A stretch of DNA of 13,241 nucleotides from Alphaproteobacteria bacterium (GCA_020050695.1 JAGVKI010000091.1:1-13241); one strand, 5' to 3'; positions 1 through 8,741 are shown, counted from the first letter of the stretch. Notes: generated by a model not told the origin, from the letters alone. Numbers and translations: made by a program.

Positions 1-1
1 G

Positions 2-1078
2 GTAACCAAGGAAACCTATACATTTACCGACCGTGGCGGTGAGTTGCTGACACTGCGCCCGGAATTTACCGCCGCTGTCGTGCGCGCATTTATTTCTAAT
101 GGTCTTCAGGAAAAGCTGCCATTTAAAGTCTATTATCATGGCCCGGCATTTCGTTATGAACGCCCGCAGAAAGGCCGCATGCGCCAGTTCCATCAGTTCG
201 GCGCGGAGTTGCTGGGCGTGGAAGACCCGATTGCCGATATTGAAATGATTGCTATGGCACAGCACGGCCTTGCGGCACTGGGACTGGATAAGCATGTGAC
301 GCTGGAGATCAATTCGCTGGGTGATGCGCAAAGCCGTAACGACTATCGCAGCGCGCTGGTGGAATATTTCAGCAGCCACAAGGCGGATTTGTCAGATGAC
401 AGCAAGAACCGCCTGGAGAAAAATCCGCTGCGCATCCTCGACTCCAAGGATGAGGGGGATAAGAAGATCGTGGCTGGCGCTCCGGCGGCCAGTGATTATT
501 TTACAACGCATGCCACGGAATTTTTTGGTCATGTGAAAGAAGCACTTGAAGCCTTGAAGATCCAATTTTATGTTAACCCGCGTTTGGTGCGCGGGCTGGA
601 TTACTACTCGCACACGGTGTTTGAATTCACCACCGACAAGCTGGGTGCGCAGGGCACGGTACTTGCGGGTGGCCGCTATGATGGGCTGGTAAAGCTTATG
701 GGCGGGCCGGATGTACCAGGTGTTGGTTTTGCCGCTGGCATGGAACGCCTGCTAGCGCTTATCGAAGCAACAGGCGGCGCGGGCGCAGGTAAGGCAGTCA
801 GGCCAGTTGCCGTAATACCGGTGGATGACGCACAGGAAAAAGACGCATTATTGCTGGCGCAGGAATTACGCCATAAGGGATTTGCAGTGGAACTTATTAC
901 CCGTGGTAATATGGGCAAGAAAATGAAACGTGCTGCCAAGTTTGAAGCTTCGGTAGCGCTTATGCTCGGTGAAACGGAAGTTGCAAGCGGGCAGGTACAG
1001 CTGAAAACGCTTGATGATGGTTCGCAAGGAATGGTTGCGCGCGGTGCGCTGGCGGATGCGCTGGCGGCATATAAATAA
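2..1078 (+). CDS. hisS: Histidyl-tRNA synthetase, 5'-truncated by the window edge
   Basis: Cytoplasmic class II aminoacyl-tRNA synthetase that charges tRNA-His with histidine. The reading frame is open from base 2 and codes 358 visible residues; homologues are usually 410-430, so roughly the first 60 residues, with motif 1, lie upstream. The TTG at 44 is internal, because good family sequence (TFTDRGGE) precedes it in frame. Visible signatures are class II motif 2 (FRYERPQKGRMRQFHQ, near 152-199), the HisRS-specific RGLDYY histidine-binding motif (590-607) and motif 3 (GVGFAAGMERL, near 722-754). The C-terminal HGTP anticodon-binding domain runs from about 800 to the stop. prfA starts 24 bp downstream on the same strand, which suggests co-transcription. 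HisZ, the catalytically dead paralogue, is unlikely because motif 2, RGLDYY and motif 3 are all intact. Confidence 0.97.
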   Translation, partial: VTKETYTFTDRGGELLTLRPEFTAAVVRAFISNGLQEKLPFKVYYHGPAFRYERPQKGRMRQFHQFGAELLGVEDPIADIEMIAMAQHGLAALGLDKHVTLEINSLGDAQSRNDYRSALVEYFSSHKADLSDDSKNRLEKNPLRILDSKDEGDKKIVAGAPAASDYFTTHATEFFGHVKEALEALKIQFYVNPRLVRGLDYYSHTVFEFTTDKLGAQGTVLAGGRYDGLVKLMGGPDVPGVGFAAGMERLLALIEATGGAGAGKAVRPVAVIPVDDAQEKDALLLAQELRHKGFAVELITRGNMGKKMKRAAKFEASVALMLGETEVASGQVQLKTLDDGSQGMVARGALADALAAYK

Positions 1079-1102
1079 TATTGATAAGAGAAAATACTTC
1101 CC

Positions 1103-2173
1103 ATGAGTTTTGAAGACCGTTTGGAAATGCTGGTACGACGTCATGATGAACTGCGCGATGCGCTGGGCGCTGGCAATGTGTCTGGCAGTGACTTTGCCAA
1201 GTTTTCCAAGGAATATTCCGACCTGACGCCGCTGGTGGAGACCATTCAGACCTACCAGCAGGCCAAGAGGGCGCTCGATGACATGAAGCAGATGGTGGCT
1301 GACCCTGCATGTGACCCGGAAATGAAATCCATGGCCGAGCAGGAAATCTACGAGATTCAGCAAAAGCTGCCAGAAATGACGCGCGCGGTGCAGATTGCAC
1401 TACTGCCTAAAGACGCTGCCGATGATAAAAACGTGATACTGGAAGTGCGTGCAGGCACAGGCGGCGATGAAGCGGCGCTGTTTGCAGCGGATCTTTTCCG
1501 TATGTACCAGCGTTATGCAGCCGAGCAGGGCTGGCGCTTTGAGGTGATGTCGCTGTCGGACGGTTCGGCGGGGGGCTTCAAGGAAGCAACTGCCGAAATC
1601 AATGGTAACGGCGTATTTGCCAAAATGAAATTTGAATCCGGCGTGCACCGCGTACAGCGCGTGCCCGCGACCGAAACGCAGGGGCGTATCCATACGTCTG
1701 CTGCAACGGTTGCCGTGCTTCCCGAAGCCGAAGAAGTCGACATTAAAATTGAAGATAAAGACCTGCGCATCGACGTGTTCCGCTCCAGCGGCCCGGGCGG
1801 CCAGTCGGTAAACACTACGGACTCTGCCGTGCGCATCGTGCATCTGCCTACCGGGCTGATTGTGCAGCAGCAGGACGAAAAATCGCAGCATAAGAACAAG
1901 GCAAAAGCGCTTAAAGTACTGCGCGCACGCCTGTATGAAATGGAACGCGAAAAGCTGGCCAACGAACGTGCCAGCAACCGTAAGGAACAGGTGGGTTCGG
2001 GCGACCGCTCGGAGCGCATCCGTACCTATAACTTCCCGCAAGGGCGCGTGACAGACCACCGCATCAACCTGACCGCGTATAAGATTGATGATGTGATGGC
2101 GGGCGATATATCGGAATTTGTGGACGCGCTGATCGCAGAAGACCAGGCGCAAAAACTGTCGCAGTTGGGCTGA
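1103..2173 (+). CDS. prfA: Peptide chain release factor 1 (RF1)
   Basis: Terminates translation at UAA and UAG by triggering peptidyl-tRNA hydrolysis in the ribosome. The 356-residue length is normal for RF1. The tripeptide that reads the stop codon is PAT at residues 188-190, in the context [19 protein letters not shown]; this marks RF1 and not RF2, which carries SPF. The catalytic GGQ is at 232-234 ([18 protein letters not shown]). An N-terminal helical domain (about 1-100) precedes the conserved [13 protein letters not shown] stretch at 116-128. The ATG at 1103 has only a weak purine-rich site (AAGAG) upstream, but the MSFEDRLE start agrees with the family. prmC, whose product methylates the GGQ glutamine, follows after 38 bp, a classic substrate-modifier pairing. 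Nothing is abnormal in the sequence. Confidence 0.98.
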   Translation: MSFEDRLEMLVRRHDELRDALGAGNVSGSDFAKFSKEYSDLTPLVETIQTYQQAKRALDDMKQMVADPACDPEMKSMAEQEIYEIQQKLPEMTRAVQIALLPKDAADDKNVILEVRAGTGGDEAALFAADLFRMYQRYAAEQGWRFEVMSLSDGSAGGFKEATAEINGNGVFAKMKFESGVHRVQRVPATETQGRIHTSAATVAVLPEAEEVDIKIEDKDLRIDVFRSSGPGGQSVNTTDSAVRIVHLPTGLIVQQQDEKSQHKNKAKALKVLRARLYEMEREKLANERASNRKEQVGSGDRSERIRTYNFPQGRVTDHRINLTAYKIDDVMAGDISEFVDALIAEDQAQKLSQLG

Positions 2174-2211
2174 CAGTTGTGAATCGTATTAATTAACAGA
2201 TTGGTAAATGT

Positions 2212-3111
2212 ATGGCTTTTCTGAGCCAAGCTTTGCAAATGAACAGGATGTATGCTAAAGACGCACTGCGCTTTGCTGTACTTGAGTTGCAGCGCGCAGA
2301 AATTGAAAGCGCATCGCTTGATGCGCGCCTTTTGCTCCAGCATGTATTGGGTGTGAGCCGCGAGCAGTTGCTTGCCGATGACCGCCTGGTAATGACGCAG
2401 CAGCAGGAAGCGCAATATAACGAACTGGTTGCAAAGCGTGTTCGCCGCCAGCCGGTAGCGCAACTGACAGGCAAGCGGGAATTCTGGGGCATTAGTTTTA
2501 GCGTCTCCGAAAATACACTCGATCCGAGGCCCGACAGCGAAACGCTGATCGACGCTGTACTGCGCCGCATGAAGGATCGTGACGCGCCGTACCGTATTTT
2601 GGATCTTGGCACGGGCACAGGATGTTTGCTGCTGACGCTGCTGAGTGAATATCCGAGTGCGCTGGGGGTTGGTGTTGATATTTGCGAACAGGCGCTCAGT
2701 GTCGCCGAACGCAACGCCGCCTCGCTTTGGGGGCGCAGCAGCGGAATTACCCAGAGAGTACGTTTTGTGCGTTCATGCTGGGCAGAACAGTTACAGGGTG
2801 AGTTCGATATTATCATATCCAACCCGCCTTATATTCCGACCGGGGCCATTGCATTGCTTGCGCCTGAAGTTAAGGAATACGAACCGCACCTTGCACTCGA
2901 TGGCGGCGAGGATGGGTTCGATTGTTACCGCGCTATCATGAAGCAACTGCCGGGCCTGCTCGCAGCAGATGGCATTGCGGCATTTGAAATTGGTATAGGC
3001 CAGCATCGTGATTTGCCGGCCATCGTAGAAGAAAACGGCCTGCAGGTTGCAGGTATTAAAGAAGATCTGGCGGGAATACCCCGCTGTGTATTAGTTCATC
3101 ATAAAAGGTAA
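2212..3111 (+). CDS. prmC: Release factor glutamine N5-methyltransferase PrmC (HemK)
   Basis: SAM-dependent methyltransferase that modifies the GGQ glutamine of RF1 and RF2 and so raises termination efficiency. The protein has 299 residues. An N-terminal helical substrate-binding domain (about 15-95) is followed by the Rossmann methyltransferase fold. The SAM-binding motif is ILDLGTGTG at 129-137. The catalytic NPPY motif is at 204-207 and positions the target amide; VKEYEPHLALDGGEDG (220-235) is the usual following block. The annotated ATG has no strong Shine-Dalgarno sequence; internal ATG codons at 2239 and 2248 are possible alternatives that would shorten the protein by 9 or 12 residues without touching the domain. 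It sits 38 bp behind its substrate gene prfA and 7 bp ahead of the DUF4167 gene. HemK was once thought to be a protoporphyrinogen oxidase; that name is obsolete. Confidence 0.96.
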   Translation: MAFLSQALQMNRMYAKDALRFAVLELQRAEIESASLDARLLLQHVLGVSREQLLADDRLVMTQQQEAQYNELVAKRVRRQPVAQLTGKREFWGISFSVSENTLDPRPDSETLIDAVLRRMKDRDAPYRILDLGTGTGCLLLTLLSEYPSALGVGVDICEQALSVAERNAASLWGRSSGITQRVRFVRSCWAEQLQGEFDIIISNPPYIPTGAIALLAPEVKEYEPHLALDGGEDGFDCYRAIMKQLPGLLAADGIAAFEIGIGQHRDLPAIVEENGLQVAGIKEDLAGIPRCVLVHHKR

Positions 3112-3118
3112 GAAACAC

Positions 3119-3556
3119 ATGAGAAAGAAACCAGGAATGCAAAATAGTGGCGGCGGCGGATACAGTAACAATCGTCCGCGCAGGCCAGGCGGTGGCAGCA
3201 ATGGTGGCGGTGGCAGCAACCACAATAACCATAACCGCCCACGCAAAAACTATGGCGCAGCCCGCGAAAAATACTTAAGCCAGGCGCGTGATGCGCTGGC
3301 AGCAGGCGACCGCGTACTGGCAGAAAACTATTTCCAGCATGCAGAGCATTGCTACCGCATGATGATGGAAGAAGGTCACCATACCCGTCATCAGCAACAG
3401 CAACAGGCTGAAGCCAACCCTGTACCGCAGAATGATAACCAGGACGAGATTGTTGAAAATGCCAGCCCGCTTCCGGCCTTCATTACTGCCACCTATCCTG
3501 CAGCACAGCCTGCGGCAATAGGTGAGCCTGTAGTTCAACAAGAATGGGAAGAATAG
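3119..3556 (+). CDS. DUF4167 protein, Gly/Asn-rich, function unknown
   Basis: Small protein of 145 residues. Residues 1-45 are low complexity and basic, rich in Gly, Asn, Arg and Pro (GGGGYSNNRPRRPGGGS and similar). A conserved helical block at about 45-83 (NYGAAREKYLSQARDALAAG, then AENYFQHAEHCYRM) matches what I recall of the DUF4167 family, found mainly in Alphaproteobacteria and often next to prmC. The tail carries a five-Gln run (92-96) and an acidic, Pro/Ala-rich C-terminus ending EWEE. There is no signal peptide or membrane segment. The basic disordered head suggests nucleic-acid binding, but that is inference. The likely ribosome-binding AAGG overlaps the stop codon of prmC, and only 7 bp separate the genes, so translation is probably coupled. 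The assignment to the family is fairly sure; the function is not known. Confidence 0.85.
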   Translation: MRKKPGMQNSGGGGYSNNRPRRPGGGSNGGGGSNHNNHNRPRKNYGAAREKYLSQARDALAAGDRVLAENYFQHAEHCYRMMMEEGHHTRHQQQQQAEANPVPQNDNQDEIVENASPLPAFITATYPAAQPAAIGEPVVQQEWEE

Positions 3557-3568
3557 CGTTTAGCTATT
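3552..3568. terminator. Weak hairpin between convergent genes
   Basis: AATAGC (3552-3557) can pair with GCTATT (3563-3568) around a 5-nt loop, on top of the DUF4167 stop codon. The following bases are AT-rich but hold no clean T-run, so termination by this stem is only a possibility. It lies in the 21-bp gap between the convergent DUF4167 and DUF3108 genes, where some terminator would be expected. Confidence 0.25.
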
Positions 3569-3577
3569 TGTAATTAT

Positions 3578-4435
3578 TTACTTTATTGCAAGCAGGCATG
3601 ACTCGCCGGTACGGCACTCCTTCACCAGTTCGGCGGTAAGCGTCCCATACCAGAGATCGGTTTGAAGCAGTAGCGGTATCAGGCGGCTGTCATCGCTAAG
3701 GTAAGCGTAAATGACGGGCTCGCCTCCCTCAAAATCCTCTATTTCGGATTTGGTGTGCCCGCCAAGCAGCTTCCTGGTCATGCCGATGCGTATGGTATCG
3801 CGCGTGCCGTCGCCATAAGGAATCGTCGCGCTGCCTTCCATGGTCATGGTCACCATGGTCAGGCGCCTGCCATCAAAATGTTTAATGCTGAATGATTTTG
3901 CGCCGCTAAGCTGCGCCTTATGCACGCCCTCGCGCAAATGCAGCAGGAAGCTCAGCGGATCTACCGAGCCTGTTTTAAGTTCCTCAGCAATGGGCGGGCG
4001 CTTATCGGGTGATTCCGGCGGCACCAGTGTTTCGCTCGGAACAGCATCTTTATAAATAATCTTTACGTATTTCTTCTTTTTGCGGGTCTGGTAATCGCTC
4101 TCATACTCGACATCAGGGTAGGCAAAGTCCTTGCCGCTGCCTGAAACGGTGGTGTGGCTCTTATGGGGAACAAAAAATTTCAAAACGCCGGTGGTCGTAA
4201 TATCGGACGTCATGGTGTAATCCGCTTTGGATTGTTCCAGTTCAATGCCCATTTTGCCAAAGCGCACCCCGTTACACTTAAACTCATAATATCCCTTAAG
4301 CGTAACGGCAGCCTCAAAGGTTTCTGGCTTGCCTATCGGCGCCGCCAGAGCAGAAAAGCACTGAAAATTTATAATTAACAATAGTGTAAATGCAAATGCA
4401 CGGCGACTATTGTATAAACGCAGCGGGTTACCCAT
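3578..4435 (-). CDS. Exported DUF3108 domain protein, function unknown
   Basis: Protein of 285 residues with a convincing Sec signal peptide: a basic n-region (RLYNSRR), a hydrophobic core at about 14-27 (FAFTLLLIINF) and a probable cleavage site after ALAA near residue 32. The mature part looks like the alphaproteobacterial DUF3108 family: an early beta-rich segment (YYEFKCNGVRFGKMGI), the basic strand YQTRKKKKYVK, then the PESPDKRPPI and GSVDPLSFLLHL blocks, and FDGRRLTM further on. It is likely a periplasmic or outer-envelope beta-rich protein; no enzyme motif is visible. The ATG has no clear Shine-Dalgarno sequence and is overlapped by the likely clpB promoter on the other strand. Convergent with DUF4167 (21 bp) and divergent from clpB (49 bp). 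The family call is from memory of its motif pattern; the function is unknown. Confidence 0.8.
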   Translation of the reverse strand: MGNPLRLYNSRRAFAFTLLLIINFQCFSALAAPIGKPETFEAAVTLKGYYEFKCNGVRFGKMGIELEQSKADYTMTSDITTTGVLKFFVPHKSHTTVSGSGKDFAYPDVEYESDYQTRKKKKYVKIIYKDAVPSETLVPPESPDKRPPIAEELKTGSVDPLSFLLHLREGVHKAQLSGAKSFSIKHFDGRRLTMVTMTMEGSATIPYGDGTRDTIRIGMTRKLLGGHTKSEIEDFEGGEPVIYAYLSDDSRLIPLLLQTDLWYGTLTAELVKECRTGESCLLAIK

Positions 4436-4441
4436 ATAAAG
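4409..4441 (+). promoter_or_regulatory. Candidate RpoH (heat-shock sigma) promoter of clpB
   Basis: ATTG at 4409-4412 is followed, after 18 bases, by CCCATATAAAG at 4431-4441. This resembles the alphaproteobacterial RpoH pattern CTTG-N17/18-CYTATNT, with one mismatch in each box. It also fits the enterobacterial layout (TTG half-site, about 14-bp spacer, CCCAT-T). Transcription would start near 4445-4450, leaving about 40 nt before the clpB ATG. The -10 box covers the start codon of the divergent DUF3108 gene (4433-4435). clpB is a standard RpoH target, which raises the prior, but the match was found by eye. Confidence 0.5.
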
Positions 4442-4484
4442 AATATATCTGATCTAAAATAAGGATTTAATATAGGGATAAATT

Positions 4485-7082
4485 ATGGATTTTGAAAAAT
4501 ATACCTCTAAATCACAGCAGATAGTTCAAGCAGCGCAGGCTTTGGCGCTTCGTCATTCCCAGCAGCGTTTTATGCCTGAGCACGTGCTCGCCGCGCTTAT
4601 GGAGGATTCCGAGCGCCTGGCCGATAAGCTTATTCGTGCCAGCGGCGGTAATGCCCAGGCGGTTGCGCAGGCGGCGCAGGAAGCCGTAAACGCCATTCCC
4701 AAAGTAGAGGGCACCGGCGCAGGCCAGCTTTACCTGTCCCCTGAAACCGCCCGCTTTTTTGATACAGCCGAGCACTTGGCCAAAAAAGGCAGCGATGATT
4801 TCGTAACGCTGGAGCGGATGCTGCAGGCGCTCGCCATGGGAAAAGACAAAGCTGCCGACATTCTCGCTAAGGCTGGCGTGACACCGCAAAAACTGAATGC
4901 TGCCATTGCCGACATGCGAAAAGGACGGCTGGCGACATCGGCTAACGCAGAAGACCAGTATGAGGCGCTCAAAAAATACACCAAAGATTATACCGCGCTG
5001 GCGCAGGCCGGAAAGCTTGACCCTGTTATTGGCCGTGATGAGGAAATCCGCCGCACCATGCAGGTGCTCTCGCGCCGTACCAAAAACAACCCGGTGCTGA
5101 TTGGCGAGCCGGGCGTGGGTAAGACCGCAATCGTCGAAGGCCTTGCGCAGCGCATTGTTGCAGGCGACGTTCCAGAGACGCTGCGCGGCAAACGCCTGCT
5201 GTCGCTTGATCTGGGCGCACTTATTGCAGGGGCGAAATTCCGCGGCGAATTTGAAGAACGCTTAAAGGGCGTGCTGAACGAAATGGCTGCTTGTGGCGGC
5301 GATGTGGTGCTGTTCATCGACGAATTGCACACGCTGGTGGGCGCAGGCAAGGCGGAGGGCGCAATGGATGCAGGCAATCTGCTCAAACCCGCTCTGGCCC
5401 GGGGTGAACTACACTGCGTAGGCGCTACCACGCTTGATGAATACCGCAAATATATTGAAAAAGACGCAGCGTTAGCGCGCCGCTTCCAGTCGGTATTCGT
5501 GTCTGAGCCTACGGTAGAGGATACTATCTCCATCCTGCGCGGCCTGAAGGAAAAATACGAACTGCACCATGGTATCCGCATCACCGATGCGGCCATCGTC
5601 TCGGCGGCCACCCTGTCTAACCGCTATATTACCGATCGCTTCCTGCCCGATAAGGCCATTGACCTGATCGACGAGGCATCGGCGCGCCTGCGCATGGAGG
5701 TTGACAGTAAGCCAGAAGAGCTCGACGAACTGGATCGTAAGATCATACAGCTTAAAATCGAACGTGAGGCGCTTAAGAAAGAGACTGACAAGGCGTCGCA
5801 GGACCGTTTAGCCAAACTCGAAGGCGAACTCAATGCGCTTGAAAAGGAAAGCGCAGACTTTACGTCACGCTGGCAGGCGGAAAAATCACAACTCAACAGC
5901 ATCCAGAAACTTAAAGAGCAACTGGAAGAGGCGAGGGCGCAAGGTGAAGTGGCGCAGCGCAATGGCGATCTTACGCGCGCCGGCGAACTGGTGTACAGCA
6001 TCATCCCCAAACTCCAGGAGCAACTGACGCAAGCTGAGGCTAGCAGCGGGGTAGAAGCCATGATCCAGGAAGCGGTGACGCAGGAAGACATTGCTTCGGT
6101 CGTATCGCGCTGGACGGGTATTCCGGTCGATAAAATGATGGAAGGCGAACGCGCCAAACTGCTTCGCATGGAAGAGAACCTGCGTACGCGTGTGGTTGGT
6201 CAGGAAGAAGCGCTGGTGGCTGTCAGCAACGCTGTACGCCGCGCCCGCGCTGGTATTTCTGACCCCACGCGTCCTATTGGTTCCTTCCTTTTCCTCGGGC
6301 CAACAGGGGTGGGTAAAACCGAACTGTGCAAAGCGCTGGCTGAATTTATTTTCGATGATGAGTCAGCGCTGCTTCGCATTGATATGTCGGAATTCATGGA
6401 GAAACACTCGGTCTCCCGCCTGATTGGCGCGCCTCCGGGCTATGTCGGCTATGAAGAAGGCGGTGTTATAACCGAGGCTGTGCGCCGCCGTCCGTATCAG
6501 GTGATATTGTTTGACGAAGTGGAAAAAGCCCATAGCGACGTATTCAATATATTGCTGCAGGTGCTCGATGATGGGCGCCTGACGGACGGGCAGGGGCAGA
6601 CGGTGGATTTTCGCAATACCATCATTGTGCTGACCTCTAATCTGGGCGCAGAGCATCTGGCGGAGAGCAAGGGCGAAGAAATCACTGCTGTCGTGCGTGA
6701 TCACGTCATGCAGGACGTTCGCCGCGCGTTCCGCCCTGAATTCCTCAACCGCCTGGATGATATTATCCTGTTTTCGCGCCTGCGTAAGGCAGACATGGTG
6801 CATATCGTGGATATTCAGATCGCGCATCTGGCCAGCCGCCTTGCCGAGCGGGGAATCGCTGTGAGCCTGGATGACAAGGCACGCACCTGGCTTGCAGAAC
6901 AAGGCTATGACCCTATGTATGGCGCGCGTCCGCTCAAGCGTGTGATTCAACGCCAGCTGCAAGACACTCTGGCAACGCAATTGCTATCGGGCGCTATTGC
7001 CGATGGTCAGGAGATTGCGGTAAGTGCGGGGCGTGATGGCCTTTCCATCGCACCTAAAGTCAAAGCGGCCAAAGTCGCTTAA
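4485..7082 (+). CDS. clpB: ATP-dependent disaggregase ClpB
   Basis: Hexameric cytoplasmic AAA+ chaperone that, with DnaK/DnaJ/GrpE, threads proteins out of aggregates after heat stress. The length of 865 residues is typical. Order of domains: Clp N-domain (about 1-145); first ATPase module with Walker A GEPGVGKT (207-214) and Walker B VVLFIDE (274-280); coiled-coil M domain (about 405-525); second ATPase module with Walker A GPTGVGKT (605-612) and Walker B VILFDE (673-678); C-terminal D2 small domain. The M domain and the absence of an IGF/L loop separate it from ClpA and ClpC. The first pore loop reads GAKFRGEFE, with Phe252 where E. coli has Tyr; the second is [14 protein letters not shown] at 4474-4478 lies 6 nt before the ATG. 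A candidate heat-shock promoter precedes it and a strong terminator follows. Probably a single-gene transcript. Confidence 0.98.
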   Translation: MDFEKYTSKSQQIVQAAQALALRHSQQRFMPEHVLAALMEDSERLADKLIRASGGNAQAVAQAAQEAVNAIPKVEGTGAGQLYLSPETARFFDTAEHLAKKGSDDFVTLERMLQALAMGKDKAADILAKAGVTPQKLNAAIADMRKGRLATSANAEDQYEALKKYTKDYTALAQAGKLDPVIGRDEEIRRTMQVLSRRTKNNPVLIGEPGVGKTAIVEGLAQRIVAGDVPETLRGKRLLSLDLGALIAGAKFRGEFEERLKGVLNEMAACGGDVVLFIDELHTLVGAGKAEGAMDAGNLLKPALARGELHCVGATTLDEYRKYIEKDAALARRFQSVFVSEPTVEDTISILRGLKEKYELHHGIRITDAAIVSAATLSNRYITDRFLPDKAIDLIDEASARLRMEVDSKPEELDELDRKIIQLKIEREALKKETDKASQDRLAKLEGELNALEKESADFTSRWQAEKSQLNSIQKLKEQLEEARAQGEVAQRNGDLTRAGELVYSIIPKLQEQLTQAEASSGVEAMIQEAVTQEDIASVVSRWTGIPVDKMMEGERAKLLRMEENLRTRVVGQEEALVAVSNAVRRARAGISDPTRPIGSFLFLGPTGVGKTELCKALAEFIFDDESALLRIDMSEFMEKHSVSRLIGAPPGYVGYEEGGVITEAVRRRPYQVILFDEVEKAHSDVFNILLQVLDDGRLTDGQGQTVDFRNTIIVLTSNLGAEHLAESKGEEITAVVRDHVMQDVRRAFRPEFLNRLDDIILFSRLRKADMVHIVDIQIAHLASRLAERGIAVSLDDKARTWLAEQGYDPMYGARPLKRVIQRQLQDTLATQLLSGAIADGQEIAVSAGRDGLSIAPKVKAAKVA

Positions 7083-7084
7083 AC

Positions 7085-7116
7085 AAAAAAAGGCGGGACA
7101 AAATCCCGCCTTTTTT
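7085..7116. terminator. Strong bidirectional intrinsic terminator
   Basis: GGCGGGA (7092-7098) pairs perfectly with TCCCGCC (7104-7110) around a 5-nt CAAAA loop. The stem is flanked by seven A on the left (7085-7091) and six T on the right (7111-7116), so it ends in a U-run whichever strand is read. It starts 2 bp after the clpB stop and lies 56 bp beyond the stop of the convergent M23 gene, so it can serve both. Confidence 0.93.
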
Positions 7117-7171
7117 ATTTCTCCGTAATCAAGCCCATAATCAAGAATGAGAGCGAGTTCTAAGGCGATTG

Positions 7172-8722
7172 CTATTTGATGTTGGATGCGTCGGCGACGA
7201 CCAGCGTCTTGTGGCGCTGCATGCCTGCAAGTTTAGCGTTGATGCTGCTTACATTCTCACGGAATGCCAGTAAATCCTTGCCCTGCAGGATATTCCCGGT
7301 TTTGAATTTTACCCCGGCGGGGTTTATCTGCTCGTTATTTGCATAGATTTCATAATGCAGGTGAGGGCCGGTAGCCATACCTGTCATGCCAACATACGCA
7401 ATAATCTGTCCCTGCTTTACTTTGCGTCCCGGCGCTACGCCGCTGGCAAAACGGCTGATATGCGCGTAACCGCTGCTATACTGGCCGTTATGCTTGATGC
7501 GCACATAATTGCCGTAGCCGTTTTTCTTGCCGACGAAATCCACAAGGCCGTCACCGGCTGCGTAGATAGGCGTACCAATCGGCGCGCCGAAATCCACACC
7601 GCGATGCATTTTGGTATAACCGAGTATCGGATGGGTGCGCATGCCGAATTTTGACGTGATCTTCGCACCGTTCATAGGCGTGCGCAGCAAGGCTTTGCGT
7701 AAGGATTCGCCTTTTTCATTATAATAGTCGGTGTTGCCCTGCTTATCCGCATAGCGGTAGATTTTAATCGAACGCGCAGAGCCCAGGTTCAGTTCAGCAA
7801 ATAATACATTGCCGTAGCCGGTAGCTTCGCCTTCGGCTGTCTGGTTGCGCTCAAAGAGCACATCCAGGGCGTCGCCCTGCTTGATGTCGCGCTGGAAGTC
7901 GACGTCATAGCTGTAGGCATTGATCAGTTCGGAAAGCAGTGCAGGCGGTATGCCGGATTTGATTCCGGTATCGTAAAGACTGCTGTCAATGGCGCCGCCG
8001 GTGCGTACCAGCTTCTTTTCCACCGGAACGTCCACTTTGCGCACGTCATAGCTGCTGCCATCGGTGCTGGCCTGCTGCTTTACCTCAACCGAGGAAGTAT
8101 TCGAAATAGGGATGGAGAGCTTGGCAATAACCGGATTTCCTGAGGAATCAGGTTCTTTGCTCAGGTGCAGGGAGATATTCTGGCCCGCCGTAAGGTTACG
8201 CGGATTATATATAGGACGGATCGAATCGGCGACCTGGCTGGCTTCATCATGTGAGATGCCCACGTCGCTGAGCATGCTTATAAGGGTATCGCCGCGCTGT
8301 ACCTTCAGGTCGAGCGATAAAGGGTAATTGCGGGCAGGGCGGCTCTTGGCCGGGGCGCTATCTGCGATTTTCTGTTCGTCACCGTCATTATTAGTAGAGG
8401 CTACAATATCATCCAGGGTTTTACCCATGGCGCTTTTGCTTTCGGACACAGTGCTGGCGACTTTGCGGGAAGTGGATTCGATCGCGGCTGTCAGCGCGTT
8501 GTCGAACGCCGGCATTACCTTTTCATGGGCAGTTATCCATGAATCAGGATTAATGGAGGGCGAAAACGAACTCGCACACCCAATACCAAAGGCCATACCA
8601 AGCACAAACCAGGAAACACGCAGCTTGTTGCTACGCGTACTTGAGAGGGTGCGAGAGGTAACCCGGAGCGGATAAGGCGGGGCGGGAGTCGAAATAAAAC
8701 TAGAAGTAAGAAATTGATTCAT
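7172..8722 (-). CDS. Membrane-anchored M23 peptidoglycan endopeptidase, MepM-like
   Basis: Zinc metallopeptidase expected to cut peptide cross-links of peptidoglycan in the periplasm, allowing wall growth or cell separation. Numbering follows the 517-residue version that starts at the TTG at 8725; the ATG at 8722 is residue 2. A basic cytoplasmic head (about 1-36) leads to one hydrophobic segment (about 37-55), so it is probably an N-in, C-out anchored protein. A low-complexity linker is followed by an OapA/LysM-like domain (about 136-190, VQRGDTLISMLSDVGI), a Csd3/MepM-like middle domain (about 235-345) and the M23 domain (about 350-470). The catalytic set is complete: His374 and Asp378 (HRGVD), His422 (GYAHIS), His455 and His457 (HLH). 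The enzyme should therefore be active, unlike EnvC/NlpD-type degenerate members. Convergent with clpB, divergent from rpsL. The start codon is uncertain by one codon. Confidence 0.93.
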   Translation of the reverse strand: MNQFLTSSFISTPAPPYPLRVTSRTLSSTRSNKLRVSWFVLGMAFGIGCASSFSPSINPDSWITAHEKVMPAFDNALTAAIESTSRKVASTVSESKSAMGKTLDDIVASTNNDGDEQKIADSAPAKSRPARNYPLSLDLKVQRGDTLISMLSDVGISHDEASQVADSIRPIYNPRNLTAGQNISLHLSKEPDSSGNPVIAKLSIPISNTSSVEVKQQASTDGSSYDVRKVDVPVEKKLVRTGGAIDSSLYDTGIKSGIPPALLSELINAYSYDVDFQRDIKQGDALDVLFERNQTAEGEATGYGNVLFAELNLGSARSIKIYRYADKQGNTDYYNEKGESLRKALLRTPMNGAKITSKFGMRTHPILGYTKMHRGVDFGAPIGTPIYAAGDGLVDFVGKKNGYGNYVRIKHNGQYSSGYAHISRFASGVAPGRKVKQGQIIAYVGMTGMATGPHLHYEIYANNEQINPAGVKFKTGNILQGKDLLAFRENVSSINAKLAGMQRHKTLVVADASNIK

Positions 8723-8735
8723 CAATCGTAATCAG

Positions 8736-8741
8736 CTTCCT
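8736..8741 (-). promoter_or_regulatory. Ribosome-binding site of the M23 gene; leaves the start ambiguous
   Basis: Read on the minus strand, AGGAAG lies 10 nt before a TTG (8725) and 13 nt before the adjacent in-frame ATG (8722). The spacing fits TTG slightly better, while codon preference favours ATG. The ATG was taken as the start; the difference is one residue. Confidence 0.5.

Noticed and set aside
44..46. TTG as the start of hisS
   Set aside because: Conserved HisRS sequence continues in frame upstream to base 2, so the true start is outside the window.
1400..2152. Open frame of 250 codons on the minus strand opposite prfA
   Set aside because: Antisense shadow of RF1, with Cys/His-rich composition that mirrors the sense codons and no plausible start context.
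4914..4916. Internal ATG of clpB as start of a short ClpB form lacking the N-domain
   Set aside because: The position is close to the internal start known in E. coli, but no ribosome-binding sequence precedes it, so the sequence alone does not support it.
8573..8578. Cys50 of the M23 protein as a lipoprotein acylation site
   Set aside because: The preceding residues are GIG, which do not fit a lipobox (Leu/Val/Ile at -3), and the Cys is inside the hydrophobic stretch. A transmembrane anchor explains it better.
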